Translations under genes and position numbers: made by a program
NCBI RefSeq assembly: GCF_014200575.1
Contig: NZ_JACHBZ010000002.1
Coordinates: 186,001 to 250,000, forward strand
Source of the DNA: Mucilaginibacter saanensis
Lineage (GTDB): Bacteria; Bacteroidota; Bacteroidia; Sphingobacteriales; Sphingobacteriaceae
Length of the DNA: 64,000 nucleotides
Direction: 5' to 3'
Shown: piece after piece, positions 7,794 through 16,251 of the stretch
Position numbering within the stretch: position 1 is the stretch's first letter
Layout: each line of letters begins with the position of its first letter
The notes under the pieces: model-generated
Databases searched by the model: none
Told to the model about the DNA's origin: nothing
What the model saw: the letters and a program-made list of their open reading frames with translations, nothing else

Positions 7794-8798
7794 ATGAAAA
7801 AGAATTTGTTGCCGGGCACTGTTTTATTGGTGTTACTGTTTTGTGCTTTTGGGCGGCAGGAACATTTTAGCCGTTTTGAACTGAGCGGTTATGCGCAGGG
7901 TACTACCTATAGCATCGTGTATTACGCACCAGACAGCCTGGTTAGTCAGCAGCAAACAGACAGCCTGCTGCAGCGCTTTGACCGGTCGGTATCGCTTTAT
8001 CAGCCAAACTCGCTAATCTGCCGTTTTAACCGATCGGCAAAAGGTATCCGCGTTGACGAACCTATCCGGGTGCTGATTGCCCGTGTCTTACAGATCAGCC
8101 ATTCCACTGGGGGGCTGGTGGATCCAACTGTAAAACCACTGGTTGATGCCTGGGGATTTGGTGTAGTTAAACCCCGTCATGATCCTGGTAAGGACGAAAT
8201 AAAAGAACTACTGCGTAATGTAGGCGTGGATAAGATTGGCCTGAAGGGTGATTTTTTATATAAAACAAAGCCTGGTGTACAACTTGACCTGAACGGCATT
8301 GCACAGGGTTATTCGGTTGATTTGCTGGCGTCTTTACTGGAACGCCACCACATTTATAATTACCTGGTTGAACTGGGTGGCGAGCTGCGTGTTAAAGGCC
8401 ATAAGCCCGGGAACGAGCCATTTAAGGTAGGTATTGAGGGGATCAGCGGTGATGACCTGAATCCGGCGCCCATGCGTAAGGTGATTGAGCCAGGTGATGG
8501 CGCCATTACCACCTCCGGCAATTACCGGAAACATCATGAGGCCGGTGGCAAACAGATCTCGCACCTGATGAACCCTTTAACGGGTTACCCGTTGCAGAAC
8601 GAGATGATCAGCGTTACGGTTTACGCCCGGGACGCCATCACTGCGGATGGTTATGATAATGGTTTCATGGCTATGGGTTTGCAACGTACCCTGGCTTTTT
8701 TATCAAATCGTAAAACAATGGGCGCTTATATCGTATACCGGAAGCCTAACGGTGTTATTTCGGATACGGTGACCGCTTTTTTTAAAGGATATCAATAA
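7794..8798 (+). CDS. apbE: FAD:protein FMN transferase (ApbE family)
   Basis: An extracytoplasmic flavin transferase that uses FAD to attach FMN to threonine or serine of target proteins. The 334-residue protein starts with an export signal (LVLLFCAFG), and the ApbE domain follows: YAQGTTYSIVYY, LVDPTVKPLVDAWGFG, LDLNGIAQGYSVDLL, LVELGGELRVKG, DGAITTSGNYRK and the metal-binding HLMNPLTGYP. The final motif reads ITADGYDNGFMAMG, where most members have a T/S-ADALSTALF-type sequence, so it belongs to a divergent branch. The next gene begins 14 bases later. No obvious flavinylation substrate (FMN-binding domain, Nqr or Rnf subunit) is encoded nearby, so the target lies elsewhere. Confidence 0.9.
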   Translation: MKKNLLPGTVLLVLLFCAFGRQEHFSRFELSGYAQGTTYSIVYYAPDSLVSQQQTDSLLQRFDRSVSLYQPNSLICRFNRSAKGIRVDEPIRVLIARVLQISHSTGGLVDPTVKPLVDAWGFGVVKPRHDPGKDEIKELLRNVGVDKIGLKGDFLYKTKPGVQLDLNGIAQGYSVDLLASLLERHHIYNYLVELGGELRVKGHKPGNEPFKVGIEGISGDDLNPAPMRKVIEPGDGAITTSGNYRKHHEAGGKQISHLMNPLTGYPLQNEMISVTVYARDAITADGYDNGFMAMGLQRTLAFLSNRKTMGAYIVYRKPNGVISDTVTAFFKGYQ

Positions 8799-8811
8799 CA
8801 AAACTGAAAAG

Positions 8812-10017
8812 ATGGAGAGAAGAACTTTCTTGAAAAATACGGGCCTGCTAACTGGCGGACTGTTACTTAACCATAACCTGAGCGCTATGCAGCCAGCAGG
8901 CAACCCAGTGAAAATAGCGGTGATTGGCTGCGGCGACCGTGGCACCGGCATCATGAACATCCTTAACGGGATGCCGGAGCAATTCCGTATCACCGCGGTG
9001 TGCGATGTACTTGATTTCAGGCTGGCTGCGGCACAAAAGCTAAGCAAAACCGGGCCACTGAAAGCCTATACAGATTACCGGAAGCTATTGGATGATCAAA
9101 CTGTAGAAGCAATAATTGTGGCAGTACCGCTGTACCTGCACTACCCTGTAGCGGCCGATGTGATCCGCTCGGGTAAGCATTTATACCTGGAAAAAACAAT
9201 GACCTATACCATTGAACAGGCACTTGAGTTGGTAAGCCTGATGAAAGGTCGCGGCAGCCAGGTTTTACAGGTGGGGCACCAGTACCGTTATTCCCCTTTG
9301 TACTACCGGGTTAAGGAGATGATCAATAAGGGCTACCTGGGCAAGGTGACACAGGTAGACTGCCGCTGGGACCGCAACGGCAACTGGCGCCGCCCCGTAC
9401 CTGACCCTGCATTGGAGCGGGCCATTAATTGGCGCATGTATAAGGAATATTCGGGCGGGTTGGCGGCGGAGCTGCTTTCGCACCAGATCGATTTCATCAA
9501 TTGGGCGTTTGACACCCATCCGCAGGAATTTTTTGCAACAGGAGGCATCGATGTTTTTAAAGACGGGCGGGAAACTTACGACAACGTGCAACTAATGCTG
9601 CGTTACCCGGACCTTGGCCTCATCGGGAATTTTGGCGCGATGTGCGGGAATGCCCATGACGGATATCTTTTCAAGATCAAGGGCACCCTGGGAACAGTTT
9701 CCCTGCTAACGGACCAGGGGATGTTCTATCCCGAAAAAAAGCTGCTGGGCGAAAAAGGGACGGTAGATGGTGTTACCGGCGCCACGCGCATTGTGTGGAA
9801 CAAGGAAGGGGGGACGCCTATCCTGCCGGAAGCAACAAAGGACGGCACCTGGTATGCGTTTAACGATTTCTACCAAAAGATACAGCGTAATGAACTGCCG
9901 GATAGTAATGTGTTCACAGGCGCGCGCACCGCAATCAGCGTGCATTTGGCAAACCAGGCTTTATACGGTAAAAAGATATGTAACTGGGATAGTGGTTATC
10001 AGATTGACAAGGGATGA
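8812..10017 (+). CDS. Gfo/Idh/MocA family oxidoreductase with Tat-like signal
   Basis: An exported NAD(P)-dependent sugar dehydrogenase-like protein of 401 residues. The N-terminus RRTFLKNTGLLTGG is a Tat-type signal. The Rossmann fold follows (VKIAVIGCGDRGTGIMN, VCDVLDFR), then LYLEKTMTYTIEQALELV, which holds the family Glu-Lys but with TM in place of the usual P. The C-terminal beta domain contains GGLAAELLSHQIDFINW. Exported Gfo/Idh proteins sometimes act as NAD-dependent glycosidases (GH109); I see no decisive GH109 signature. It follows ApbE by 14 bases and overlaps the GH43 gene by four (ATGA), so all three are probably one operon acting on plant or fungal glycans. Confidence 0.88.
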   Translation: MERRTFLKNTGLLTGGLLLNHNLSAMQPAGNPVKIAVIGCGDRGTGIMNILNGMPEQFRITAVCDVLDFRLAAAQKLSKTGPLKAYTDYRKLLDDQTVEAIIVAVPLYLHYPVAADVIRSGKHLYLEKTMTYTIEQALELVSLMKGRGSQVLQVGHQYRYSPLYYRVKEMINKGYLGKVTQVDCRWDRNGNWRRPVPDPALERAINWRMYKEYSGGLAAELLSHQIDFINWAFDTHPQEFFATGGIDVFKDGRETYDNVQLMLRYPDLGLIGNFGAMCGNAHDGYLFKIKGTLGTVSLLTDQGMFYPEKKLLGEKGTVDGVTGATRIVWNKEGGTPILPEATKDGTWYAFNDFYQKIQRNELPDSNVFTGARTAISVHLANQALYGKKICNWDSGYQIDKG

Positions 10018-10952
10018 AAAAACAAGTGCTCATTTTAATACTTCTTGCGGGTATGAACGTAGTTCGTGCGCAAACGGGGAAAGATACGATCCGGCTGGCC
10101 GATCCAACCATATTTTATGAGGATCATACTTATTATCTATATGGCACAGGCAACCCGGAAGGTTTTGAGGTTTATACCTCGCACGATATGAAACACTGGA
10201 AGCGGCATGAACAACTGGCGCTGTCCAAAGGCAATAGTTATGGCAGCAAAGGTTTTTGGGCCCCGCAGGTATTCAGGTACCGCCAAAAGTATTATATGGC
10301 CTATACTGCCGATGAGCACATCGCGATAGCCTTGAGTAACAGTCCGCTCGGGCCTTTTACCCAACGCTTGCAGCAACCGGTTTCGGAACAGGGCAAACAG
10401 ATTGATCCGTTTGTTTTTAAAGATACCGACGGTAAATTATACCTGTACCATGTGCGCCTTGACAGGGGTAACCGCATTTATGTAGCGCGACTGAAAGATG
10501 ACCTCAGCGATATTGACGGGCAAATGCCAACCGAGTGCATCCATGCGGAGCCGGGATGGGAAAATACGGCGGGTTCTGATTGGCCGGTATCAGAAGGCCC
10601 AACGGTAACCAAGATGGGTAACTTGTATTATCTATTTTACTCGGCTAATGATTTCAGGAACATCAATTATGCGGTTGGTTATGCCACTTCAACAAGTCCG
10701 TTTGGCCCATGGACCAGGTATGCCGGCAACCCGATAGTGAGCAGAAAGAACACCGGGCAAAATGGGAGCGGGCACGGCGACCTGTTTTCAACGAATGGGG
10801 GAGCCCTGTATTACGTTTTTCACACCCATAGTTCAGACAGCGATGTTGGCAGGCGTAAAACCGCTATCATCGGGTTGTCTGTTTCCAGGCAGGAGCCGGC
10901 AGTTATTTCCGTCGTGCCCGGCACATTCCGTTACCTGGAAATTGAGCGTTGA
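10014..10952 (+). CDS. Glycoside hydrolase family 43 enzyme
   Basis: A secreted five-bladed beta-propeller glycosidase (312 residues) with a signal peptide ending in NVVRAQ. The three GH43 acidic residues are visible in context: the base Asp in IRLADPTIFYEDHTYYLYG, the second Asp in KQIDPFVFKDTDGKLYLY, and the acid Glu in PVSEGPTVTKMGNLYYLFYS. Family members release arabinose or xylose from plant polymers; the subfamily cannot be settled by eye. Translation is coupled to the upstream Gfo/Idh gene by an ATGA overlap. It has no carbohydrate-binding module. Confidence 0.88.
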   Translation: MKKQVLILILLAGMNVVRAQTGKDTIRLADPTIFYEDHTYYLYGTGNPEGFEVYTSHDMKHWKRHEQLALSKGNSYGSKGFWAPQVFRYRQKYYMAYTADEHIAIALSNSPLGPFTQRLQQPVSEQGKQIDPFVFKDTDGKLYLYHVRLDRGNRIYVARLKDDLSDIDGQMPTECIHAEPGWENTAGSDWPVSEGPTVTKMGNLYYLFYSANDFRNINYAVGYATSTSPFGPWTRYAGNPIVSRKNTGQNGSGHGDLFSTNGGALYYVFHTHSSDSDVGRRKTAIIGLSVSRQEPAVISVVPGTFRYLEIER

Positions 10953-10972
10953 TCACCGCATCACCCAGCCAG

Positions 10973-11641
10973 TTATTGAAGCCATAGAGCTACATCTCCC
11001 AAATTATCTGCTTGCGTAATATTGGGGTCAATTACAATACCGGCTACAGTTTTCTGGGTCTTTTGTAATAGCTGAAATCCCCGGGTGGCAACATTGGGCC
11101 CGTTATAAGCCTGCCAATAGTGTTTGAAGGATAAATTATTATATAATTGCTGTGAGGTGAGCCCCGGGCCATATCCCACATAAATGCCTGGCTCATAACC
11201 TGCGGTTTCTACCTCCTTGTACCAGGCGTTGCAATAAGCAATTACCCCGGCAGCCGGCGTTCCCTGAGCAACCTCTTCCAGGTCAAGCCATATATTCATT
11301 CCTGGTGGTAAGCCCACCACTTGTTTGGCGTATAAGGCTGCATAATTTCCGTAAGCTGTGCCTAAATCTGCCGAAGGCACCCAACCAGGTAAAGCTACGT
11401 GCTGAACGGCCATAAGTGCGAGGCCGGCATTCAGGATACGCAAGGCTTCGGAATTGGTGAGATTGCCGTTGAGCAGGTTGACATTACGCGGGATATACCT
11501 GATACAAAAGTCGTATCCTGCGGCTTTTAAATGCTGTGCATCCGTAGCGGAAAGAATGAAGTTAACATCAAATCCTCTTAAACCTGGTGTTGCTTGTTTT
11601 ACGGTTCCTGGCAGAAACGGAGGTGTGTATATTTCATCCAT
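10973..11641 (-). CDS. DUF1906 (glycoside hydrolase-like) protein
   Basis: A 222-residue protein built of one DUF1906/Rv2525c-like domain, a TIM-barrel fold related to GH25-type muramidases. Visible signatures are RGFDVNFILSATDAQHLKA, FCIRYIPR, LPPGMNIWLDLEEVAQG and YEPGIYVGYG; the acidic DLEE pair lies where the active site of the fold would be. No signal peptide is present at the chosen start, so any cell-wall role would need another export route. It is convergent with the GH43 gene, 20 bases away, with no clear terminator between them. The function is unknown. Confidence 0.8.
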   Translation of the reverse strand: MDEIYTPPFLPGTVKQATPGLRGFDVNFILSATDAQHLKAAGYDFCIRYIPRNVNLLNGNLTNSEALRILNAGLALMAVQHVALPGWVPSADLGTAYGNYAALYAKQVVGLPPGMNIWLDLEEVAQGTPAAGVIAYCNAWYKEVETAGYEPGIYVGYGPGLTSQQLYNNLSFKHYWQAYNGPNVATRGFQLLQKTQKTVAGIVIDPNITQADNLGDVALWLQ

Positions 11642-11792
11642 GACAATAAAGTTTGGATCACTAATTTAACAGTATTTTGTGAATGTAACGCAACAGCTCC
11701 AATCTCAATTCTGTGACAATACCAATAATATATCGCAAAGTTTTTAAGATTGATTTTCTGGCTTTGCCCTTATCAGGAATGGGAAGGCTTTT

Positions 11793-12158
11793 CTATTTAT
11801 ATCTTAATTCGCTTATTTTCCCGGTTTGGTGGTTCACCAGTTTAATGTTATAAATATCTGGATTTTTAATAACCGAATCGCCTTTTTCAACAATGGAGGT
11901 ATTGTTGATTTTGGTTGTGTAGTCTTCTAAATTATAAGATTTGTGATTCACTTTTATGACTAAAATTCCATTACCGGTAAAGCCCAACGAATCAACCACA
12001 CCTTTAAATTCCAATTTCAGCATATCTTCTCTGTGATGGAATATTTGTTTTTTAATCTGAAAAAAAAGATAGATGATAAAAGATAATCCTAATATCCATA
12101 TCCCGGCATAAAATTGACCATATTTCCTGTCAAACTCTGCCCTGTTCCATTTACCCAT
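11793..12158 (-). CDS. Hypothetical protein with one membrane segment
   Basis: A 121-residue protein I do not recognise. Residues about 17-35 (FYAGIWILGLSFIIYLFF) are one transmembrane helix, followed by basic residues and then a soluble part with several beta-strand-like stretches (KGVVDSLGFTGNGILVIKV). The topology suggests a small anchored protein with a cytoplasmic or periplasmic beta domain. It stands alone on the minus strand. Confidence 0.6.
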   Translation of the reverse strand: MGKWNRAEFDRKYGQFYAGIWILGLSFIIYLFFQIKKQIFHHREDMLKLEFKGVVDSLGFTGNGILVIKVNHKSYNLEDYTTKINNTSIVEKGDSVIKNPDIYNIKLVNHQTGKISELRYK

Positions 12159-12603
12159 TTCATTTTAATTAAGTAAAAAGTAAAAGTATAAAATATTATC
12201 TGTCACTACCTGTTTCCGTTAAAGCAGGTAGTGATGATTTTAATAAAAGCTAATATTTTAACAAACCAATTTATTAAAACAAATAGGAGAGATTTTAACA
12301 GGCAGATGAATGTTTTGTTGCAAACAACCGTTGTTTTAAAAAAACAATGAGGTAAACAGTAATAATTTTATTGCAGCCGGAATTAGCTTTTGGGCCGGTT
12401 TAAATAATGCCTTTGCCGAAGGGTGGGAAGCTGCTTGCAGGAACCGCCAAAACAATAGTATAAGGTTAAACCAGTAGGTTTACCACCGGTTTAACTTATT
12501 TTTCATAATATAAGGACTGGTCAGGCATGCCCAACCTCTATCGGGAAGATGCGTAATAAAAGATTTTACCTGGATATCAGCTGGCATAGCTTACGCTGAT
12601 TAA
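12159..12603. other. Intergenic region with two hairpins
   Basis: A 445-base gap without a supportable gene. It holds a perfect 10-base-pair stem TCACTACCTG/CAGGTAGTGA at 12203-12234 followed by a T-rich run on the plus strand, and a GTTAAACC/GGTTTAAC dyad at 12465-12495. A short open stretch near 12375-12476 (AGISFWAGLNNAF ...) has no start and no recognisable motif. Confidence 0.5.
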
Positions 12604-13074
12604 TTATACTTCGGTTTTTACCAGGTCATCATCCTTTAGATGTGGTTGTCCCTTGCCCGTGGTGATCAGGTTTAATAAGCTATGCTGCAGGAAATAGTTC
12701 CAACCTTTGAAGCAGTCTTTATAACACTCACTTTCGGGTACTAAACCAACATGTGTAAAATGCACCTGCGTTGTGCCGTCTTTTTTAGAGATCTCAAAAC
12801 AGATCTGGGTGTCGGTCCATTCGGTTTTATCTTCAAGGAAACTTAAGCAACTGTCGGTAACCAGCCATACTACTTTTTCGTTCGGGGTCAATTCCGTTAA
12901 TTTTTGTTTGGAATAGTGCATGTCTGCAAAGCGGACTTCGAATTCGTCATTCAATTTTTCGGAATGGCCTTTAAAATCCTCTGACCACCAGGCACGGATA
13001 TCATTAATGGCATTAAATACTTCTTCTGGGGTTTGGTCTACGCTGAGCGTAGCGGTGAAATTTTGTTGATTCAT
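12604..13074 (-). CDS. SRPBCC (AHSA1-like) domain protein
   Basis: A 156-residue protein of the START-like, hydrophobic-ligand-binding fold. It opens with [20 protein letters not shown], then [13 protein letters not shown], and carries [20 protein letters not shown] near the C-terminus. Such AHSA1-like proteins commonly sit beside ArsR-type repressors in Bacteroidota. It is the third gene of a minus-strand operon, 14 bases after the ArsR gene, whose other SRPBCC protein is only distantly similar. The ligand is unknown. Confidence 0.88.
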   Translation of the reverse strand: MNQQNFTATLSVDQTPEEVFNAINDIRAWWSEDFKGHSEKLNDEFEVRFADMHYSKQKLTELTPNEKVVWLVTDSCLSFLEDKTEWTDTQICFEISKKDGTTQVHFTHVGLVPESECYKDCFKGWNYFLQHSLLNLITTGKGQPHLKDDDLVKTEV

Positions 13075-13088
13075 AATTTTTGCGATGT

Positions 13089-13418
13089 TTAGTTGGGTAA
13101 TTTGTTATTTAATAATGTTTCCAATTTTTTCAGTTTGGATGCCCAGAACTCATCAAAGTATTTCAACCAGGTCTGCAGTTCTTCAAAACCGTCTTTTTTC
13201 AACGTGCAATAGCGTTCGCGGCCCATATCCCGGATAGAAATAAACCCGGCGGTTTCCAGTATTTTGACATGCTTTGATACAGCTGGGCGGCTCATGTCAA
13301 AATTATCGGCCAGGCTGTTGATGGTCAAACTATCTTCGGATAGGAGCATCAGCATCTTTCGCCGGCTTGGGTCCCCGATTACCTGGAAAGTATCAAGCGT
13401 TGGTATGGCCATGTGCAT
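13089..13418 (-). CDS. ArsR-type winged-helix repressor
   Basis: A 109-residue metalloregulator-family protein with a winged helix at residues about 15-85 ([19 protein letters not shown], then [20 protein letters not shown] and [14 protein letters not shown]). It has no cysteine pair of the ArsR/SmtB metal site (its one Cys is in the wing), so it belongs to the SRPBCC-linked branch that does not sense metals. Met1 and Met3 are both possible starts. It overlaps the upstream SRPBCC gene by 26 bases and is followed by a second one. Two dyads at 13851-13894 before the first gene are the likely operators for autoregulation. Confidence 0.88.
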   Translation of the reverse strand: MHMAIPTLDTFQVIGDPSRRKMLMLLSEDSLTINSLADNFDMSRPAVSKHVKILETAGFISIRDMGRERYCTLKKDGFEELQTWLKYFDEFWASKLKKLETLLNNKLPN

Positions 13419-13845
13419 TGGTATTTATAAGTTTTTCGATATTCTGGAATTTTTCCAGCCAGCCATGCAGCAGACCATGATACATGTCGAGATTCGCTTC
13501 CTGGTTAAATCCGCGGTGATCCAGAAATACCTCCGTGCCATTTTCCTTGACTTCCAGTTGCCAGGTCACAACCGATTCCAGGGTGATCTTTCCATCACCG
13601 GGGCCGCAGTTCCAGGAATAGCTTAATGTTTTAAAGGGTTCTATTGTCAGCACCTTGCAATGAAAGATGCCGTCAAAATCAAGCGCGGCTTTTGCGCCGG
13701 TCCTGAACTGAAAGCTGTGCCCGAGAACGGGCTGAAAATCGTTTTTCATGAGCCATTGCCCCATGAGTTCAGAATTTGTCAGATATTCCCAAACCGTTTC
13801 AACAGGATGGGCGAAGAAATACTGGTGTTTAATAATTTTTGCCAT
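13393..13845 (-). CDS. SRPBCC (AHSA1-like) domain protein, first gene of ArsR operon
   Basis: A 150-residue START-like protein. It begins MAKIIKHQYFFAHPVETVWE and shows SELMGQWLMKNDFQPVLGH and ETEVFLDHRGF-type segments (the window reads GTEVFLDHRGF). The gene overlaps the ArsR start by 26 bases, so the two are coupled. Its 5' end and upstream dyads have a second, truncated copy at 38279-38405, evidence of an ancient duplication or rearrangement of this operon. The ligand is unknown; related proteins bind small hydrophobic compounds. Confidence 0.88.
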   Translation of the reverse strand: MAKIIKHQYFFAHPVETVWEYLTNSELMGQWLMKNDFQPVLGHSFQFRTGAKAALDFDGIFHCKVLTIEPFKTLSYSWNCGPGDGKITLESVVTWQLEVKENGTEVFLDHRGFNQEANLDMYHGLLHGWLEKFQNIEKLINTNAHGHTNA

Positions 13846-13850
13846 GATAG

Positions 13851-13894
13851 GTAACTTTTAAGTTACTCAAATATATAAGTAACTTATGGGTTAC
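13851..13894. promoter_or_regulatory. Two dyad operators upstream of the SRPBCC-ArsR operon
   Basis: GTAACTT-TT-AAGTTAC lies at 13851-13866 and GTAAC-TTATGG-GTTAC at 13879-13894, with centres 28 bases apart. Both sit just before the first gene of the operon, the usual place for an ArsR binding site. The same pair with the same spacing recurs at 38362-38405. Confidence 0.65.
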
Positions 13895-14071
13895 GCAAAT
13901 TTATTTTTTATTTTTTGCTATCAGGCTGTTTATTATACTGACAATCGCGTAAACATGAACAATAACTATTTGAAACAATATTGACTCCTCTATGCGGTTA
14001 ATTTTTTTGTATAGCGGCCAAATCTGTTTTCTTTTTCTATTTTAGGATCAATCCTCTTGCGCGCCTATTTT

Positions 14072-14971
14072 ATGGAGAAAATAAAAGCTACGCTTCCTTA
14101 TTATATAGAAATTAATGATTTCCTGGCTTCTATTCCCTGGCCCGACCGAACAACTGACCCCGACTTTTATTGCTTACGGTTAAAAAGGCTGGATCAGGAT
14201 GTACAGGTATACAGGCCGCCCTTTAAACGTTCATTTTATTTTTTTGCGCTGTTGGTAAACTCTGGTAAAATTGAAGTTAATTACGGCGATCAAACTGTCC
14301 ATGATCCTGATTCCTATCTCGTTTTTCATTCACCAAACCTGGTGTACAGTTTTGCCCATAACAATTCCCTGGAGGGCTATATAATCTATTTTACACAGGA
14401 ATGCTTCTCGTTCTTTAAACCAGACTTTCATCAGCAGTTTCCTTTATTTGATCCGCTGCATACTAACCTGTTTAAGTTTGACCATGCCACATTTGACCGC
14501 CTGGCACCACAGTTTGAAGATGTATTTGTAGCTTATGAAAGATCGGAAAGGTCACAGCACATGGAAGCGAAAGTAAAATTGCTGGGTTTACTTTATCAGC
14601 TTGAAGATTTTGCGGTAGAAAAGAAAAAGGATATCCGCATGGCAACCACGCAGCAAATATTACTGCGTAAGTTTATGCAATTGATTGATAATCATTACAT
14701 AGATAAACGCACGGTACAGGAGTATGCAGATATGCTTTCTGTTACTGCAAATTACCTTTCCCAATCTATTAAAAAGGTTTCGGGCAAAAACGCGCTTACC
14801 TTTATTGCTGAACGCCTGGTTAAGGAAGCCAAATCACTCATTCAGTATACGGGTTTTGAAATAGCAGAAATTGCCTATCAACTCAATTTCTCGGACCCGG
14901 CCAATTTTGGCAAATTTTTTAAAAAACAAACTGGCTTCTCGCCCTCAGAGTTCCGAAAACAGCGCGGGTAA
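14072..14971 (+). CDS. AraC-family transcriptional regulator
   Basis: A 299-residue regulator counted from the ATG at 14072 (an upstream in-frame TTG at 14057 is less likely). The N-terminal 170 residues form a cupin-like sensor (SFYFFALLVNSGKIEVNYG, then SYLVFHSPNLVYSF). The C-terminal 100 residues form the AraC double helix-turn-helix (TVQEYADMLSVTANYLSQS, FEIAEIAYQLNFSDPANFG, TGFSPSEFRKQ). It lies about 100 bases before a VOC gene and a YdeI-type gene on the same strand and may control them. The effector is unknown. Confidence 0.9.
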   Translation: MEKIKATLPYYIEINDFLASIPWPDRTTDPDFYCLRLKRLDQDVQVYRPPFKRSFYFFALLVNSGKIEVNYGDQTVHDPDSYLVFHSPNLVYSFAHNNSLEGYIIYFTQECFSFFKPDFHQQFPLFDPLHTNLFKFDHATFDRLAPQFEDVFVAYERSERSQHMEAKVKLLGLLYQLEDFAVEKKKDIRMATTQQILLRKFMQLIDNHYIDKRTVQEYADMLSVTANYLSQSIKKVSGKNALTFIAERLVKEAKSLIQYTGFEIAEIAYQLNFSDPANFGKFFKKQTGFSPSEFRKQRG

Positions 14972-15077
14972 TTAAATTAACCTGTTTACCCAAGTTTTTG
15001 ACCAACGCTTTTGCATAGGGCTGTGTTTATTTGCTCCATAAATTAAACGTATCTCAAAAACGATCAGTTAAAAAAAC

Positions 15078-15485
15078 ATGGCAACTAAAGTATTTATTAA
15101 TCTCCCTGTGAAGAGCCTGGCTAAGTCTGTGGAATTCTTCCAAAATTTAGGTTTTTCTTTTAATCCGCAGTTTACCGATGAAAAAGCCGGCTGTATGATA
15201 GTTAGTGAGAGTATCTTTGTGATGTTGCTGACTGATAGTTACTTCAAATCCTTTATTGATACCGAAGTATGTGATGCACATCAATCCACCGAAGTACTGA
15301 TTGCGCTGGACGCTGCTTCTGCCGACGAAGTAAAACAATTTGTAAATAAAGCGCAATCATTGGGAGGCAGGATATATGCCGAAGCAAAAGACCATGGTTT
15401 TATGTATCAGCACAGCTTTGCCGATCTTGACGGCCACAAATGGGAAATGGCATATATGGATATGAGCCAGTTCCCGCAATCGTAA
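15078..15485 (+). CDS. VOC-superfamily protein (glyoxalase/extradiol dioxygenase-like)
   Basis: A 135-residue single VOC domain: FINLPVKSLAKSVEFFQNLG at the start, SESIFVMLLTDSYFKSF in the middle and HSFADLDGHKWEMAYMDMSQ at the end. The DLDGHKWE motif holds the C-terminal Glu metal-ligand position. This branch is annotated in related genomes as lactoylglutathione lyase-like or bleomycin-resistance-like, without proof. It lies between an AraC regulator and a YdeI-like gene, all on the plus strand. Confidence 0.87.
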   Translation: MATKVFINLPVKSLAKSVEFFQNLGFSFNPQFTDEKAGCMIVSESIFVMLLTDSYFKSFIDTEVCDAHQSTEVLIALDAASADEVKQFVNKAQSLGGRIYAEAKDHGFMYQHSFADLDGHKWEMAYMDMSQFPQS

Positions 15486-15501
15486 ACCTTTTTAATTAAA
15501 C

Positions 15502-16131
15502 ATGATGAACTATAATTCAGCCGTGGATGCTTACATAACAAATTCGGAAGATTTTGCAAAACCAATTCTTGAGCATTTGCGCAAGCTTATTCAGGAAAAT
15601 TGTCCAAACGTAGAGGAAACTATAAAATGGAGCTTGCCTCATTTTGATTATAAAGGGGACAATATGGGTGTAATTGCAGCTTATAAAAATCACTGTTCTT
15701 TCACGTTTTTGAAGGCTGAGCTGATGACAGACCCGCGCCTGAAAGAGAGCAAAAACTTGAAGCCCATACAGAGATTTATGGGCAAGATTACCAAAAAGGC
15801 AGATTTGCCGGCCGACGAAGAATTTATAGCCATGCTGAAAGAGGCAATGCTGTTAAATGAACAAGGCATAAAAATAAAAAGAGAAAAACCAGAATCAGAT
15901 AAACCTAAGATACTGGAAACGCCCGATTACCTGATGGCAGCATTGACAGCTAATCCTAAAGCAAAACAGGTTTTTGAAAGCAAGTCCAACTCTTTCCGTA
16001 AGGAGTATATTATTTGGATTACCGATGCCAAAACCGATGACACGCGAAAGAAAAGAATAAGTGAAGCCCTGGAGTGGATAGCCGAAGGAAAAGGGAGGTT
16101 TTGGAAAAACCAGAAAAAAACATCCCAATAA
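15502..16131 (+). CDS. DUF1801 / YdeI-OmdA family protein
   Basis: A 209-residue soluble protein with two parts. Residues about 15-110 are a DUF1801 domain (NVEETIKWSLPHFDYKGDN). The C-terminal 70 residues are the bacteriocin-protection OmdA-like domain (KQVFESKSNSFRKEYIIWI, TRKKRISEALEWIAEGK). Related YdeI proteins have been linked to resistance to cationic peptides, but the mechanism is not known. Start ATGs lie at 15502 and 15505. It is 16 bases after the VOC gene and probably shares its transcript, which ends at the hairpin 16211-16251. Confidence 0.85.
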   Translation: MMNYNSAVDAYITNSEDFAKPILEHLRKLIQENCPNVEETIKWSLPHFDYKGDNMGVIAAYKNHCSFTFLKAELMTDPRLKESKNLKPIQRFMGKITKKADLPADEEFIAMLKEAMLLNEQGIKIKREKPESDKPKILETPDYLMAALTANPKAKQVFESKSNSFRKEYIIWITDAKTDDTRKKRISEALEWIAEGKGRFWKNQKKTSQ

Positions 16132-16210
16132 ATGTAACCATCCCCTTATATTTATTGGGAAACCTAAGACTATGATGGCACGTTCTTAGCATGGATTTTT
16201 CTCAAAACAG

Positions 16211-16251
16211 ATTTTAAAGCCGGACAGGTAACACCTGCCCGGCTTTAAAAT
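16211..16251. terminator. Two-way hairpin terminator between YdeI-like gene and GAPDH
   Basis: ATTTTAAAGCCGG and CCGGCTTTAAAAT form 13-base arms (16211-16223, 16239-16251) around an inner CAGGT/ACCTG stem with one mismatch. It lies between convergent genes, abutting the GAPDH stop codon, and the outer A/T arms supply a U tract on both strands. Confidence 0.8.

Noticed and set aside
11793..12158. Link between the membrane protein and the SRPBCC-ArsR operon
   Set aside because: A 445-base gap with a terminator-like hairpin separates them, so co-transcription is not supported.
14057..14071. TTG start for the AraC gene at 14057
   Set aside because: The ATG at 14072 is five codons later, and the first residues from TTG add nothing to the cupin domain.
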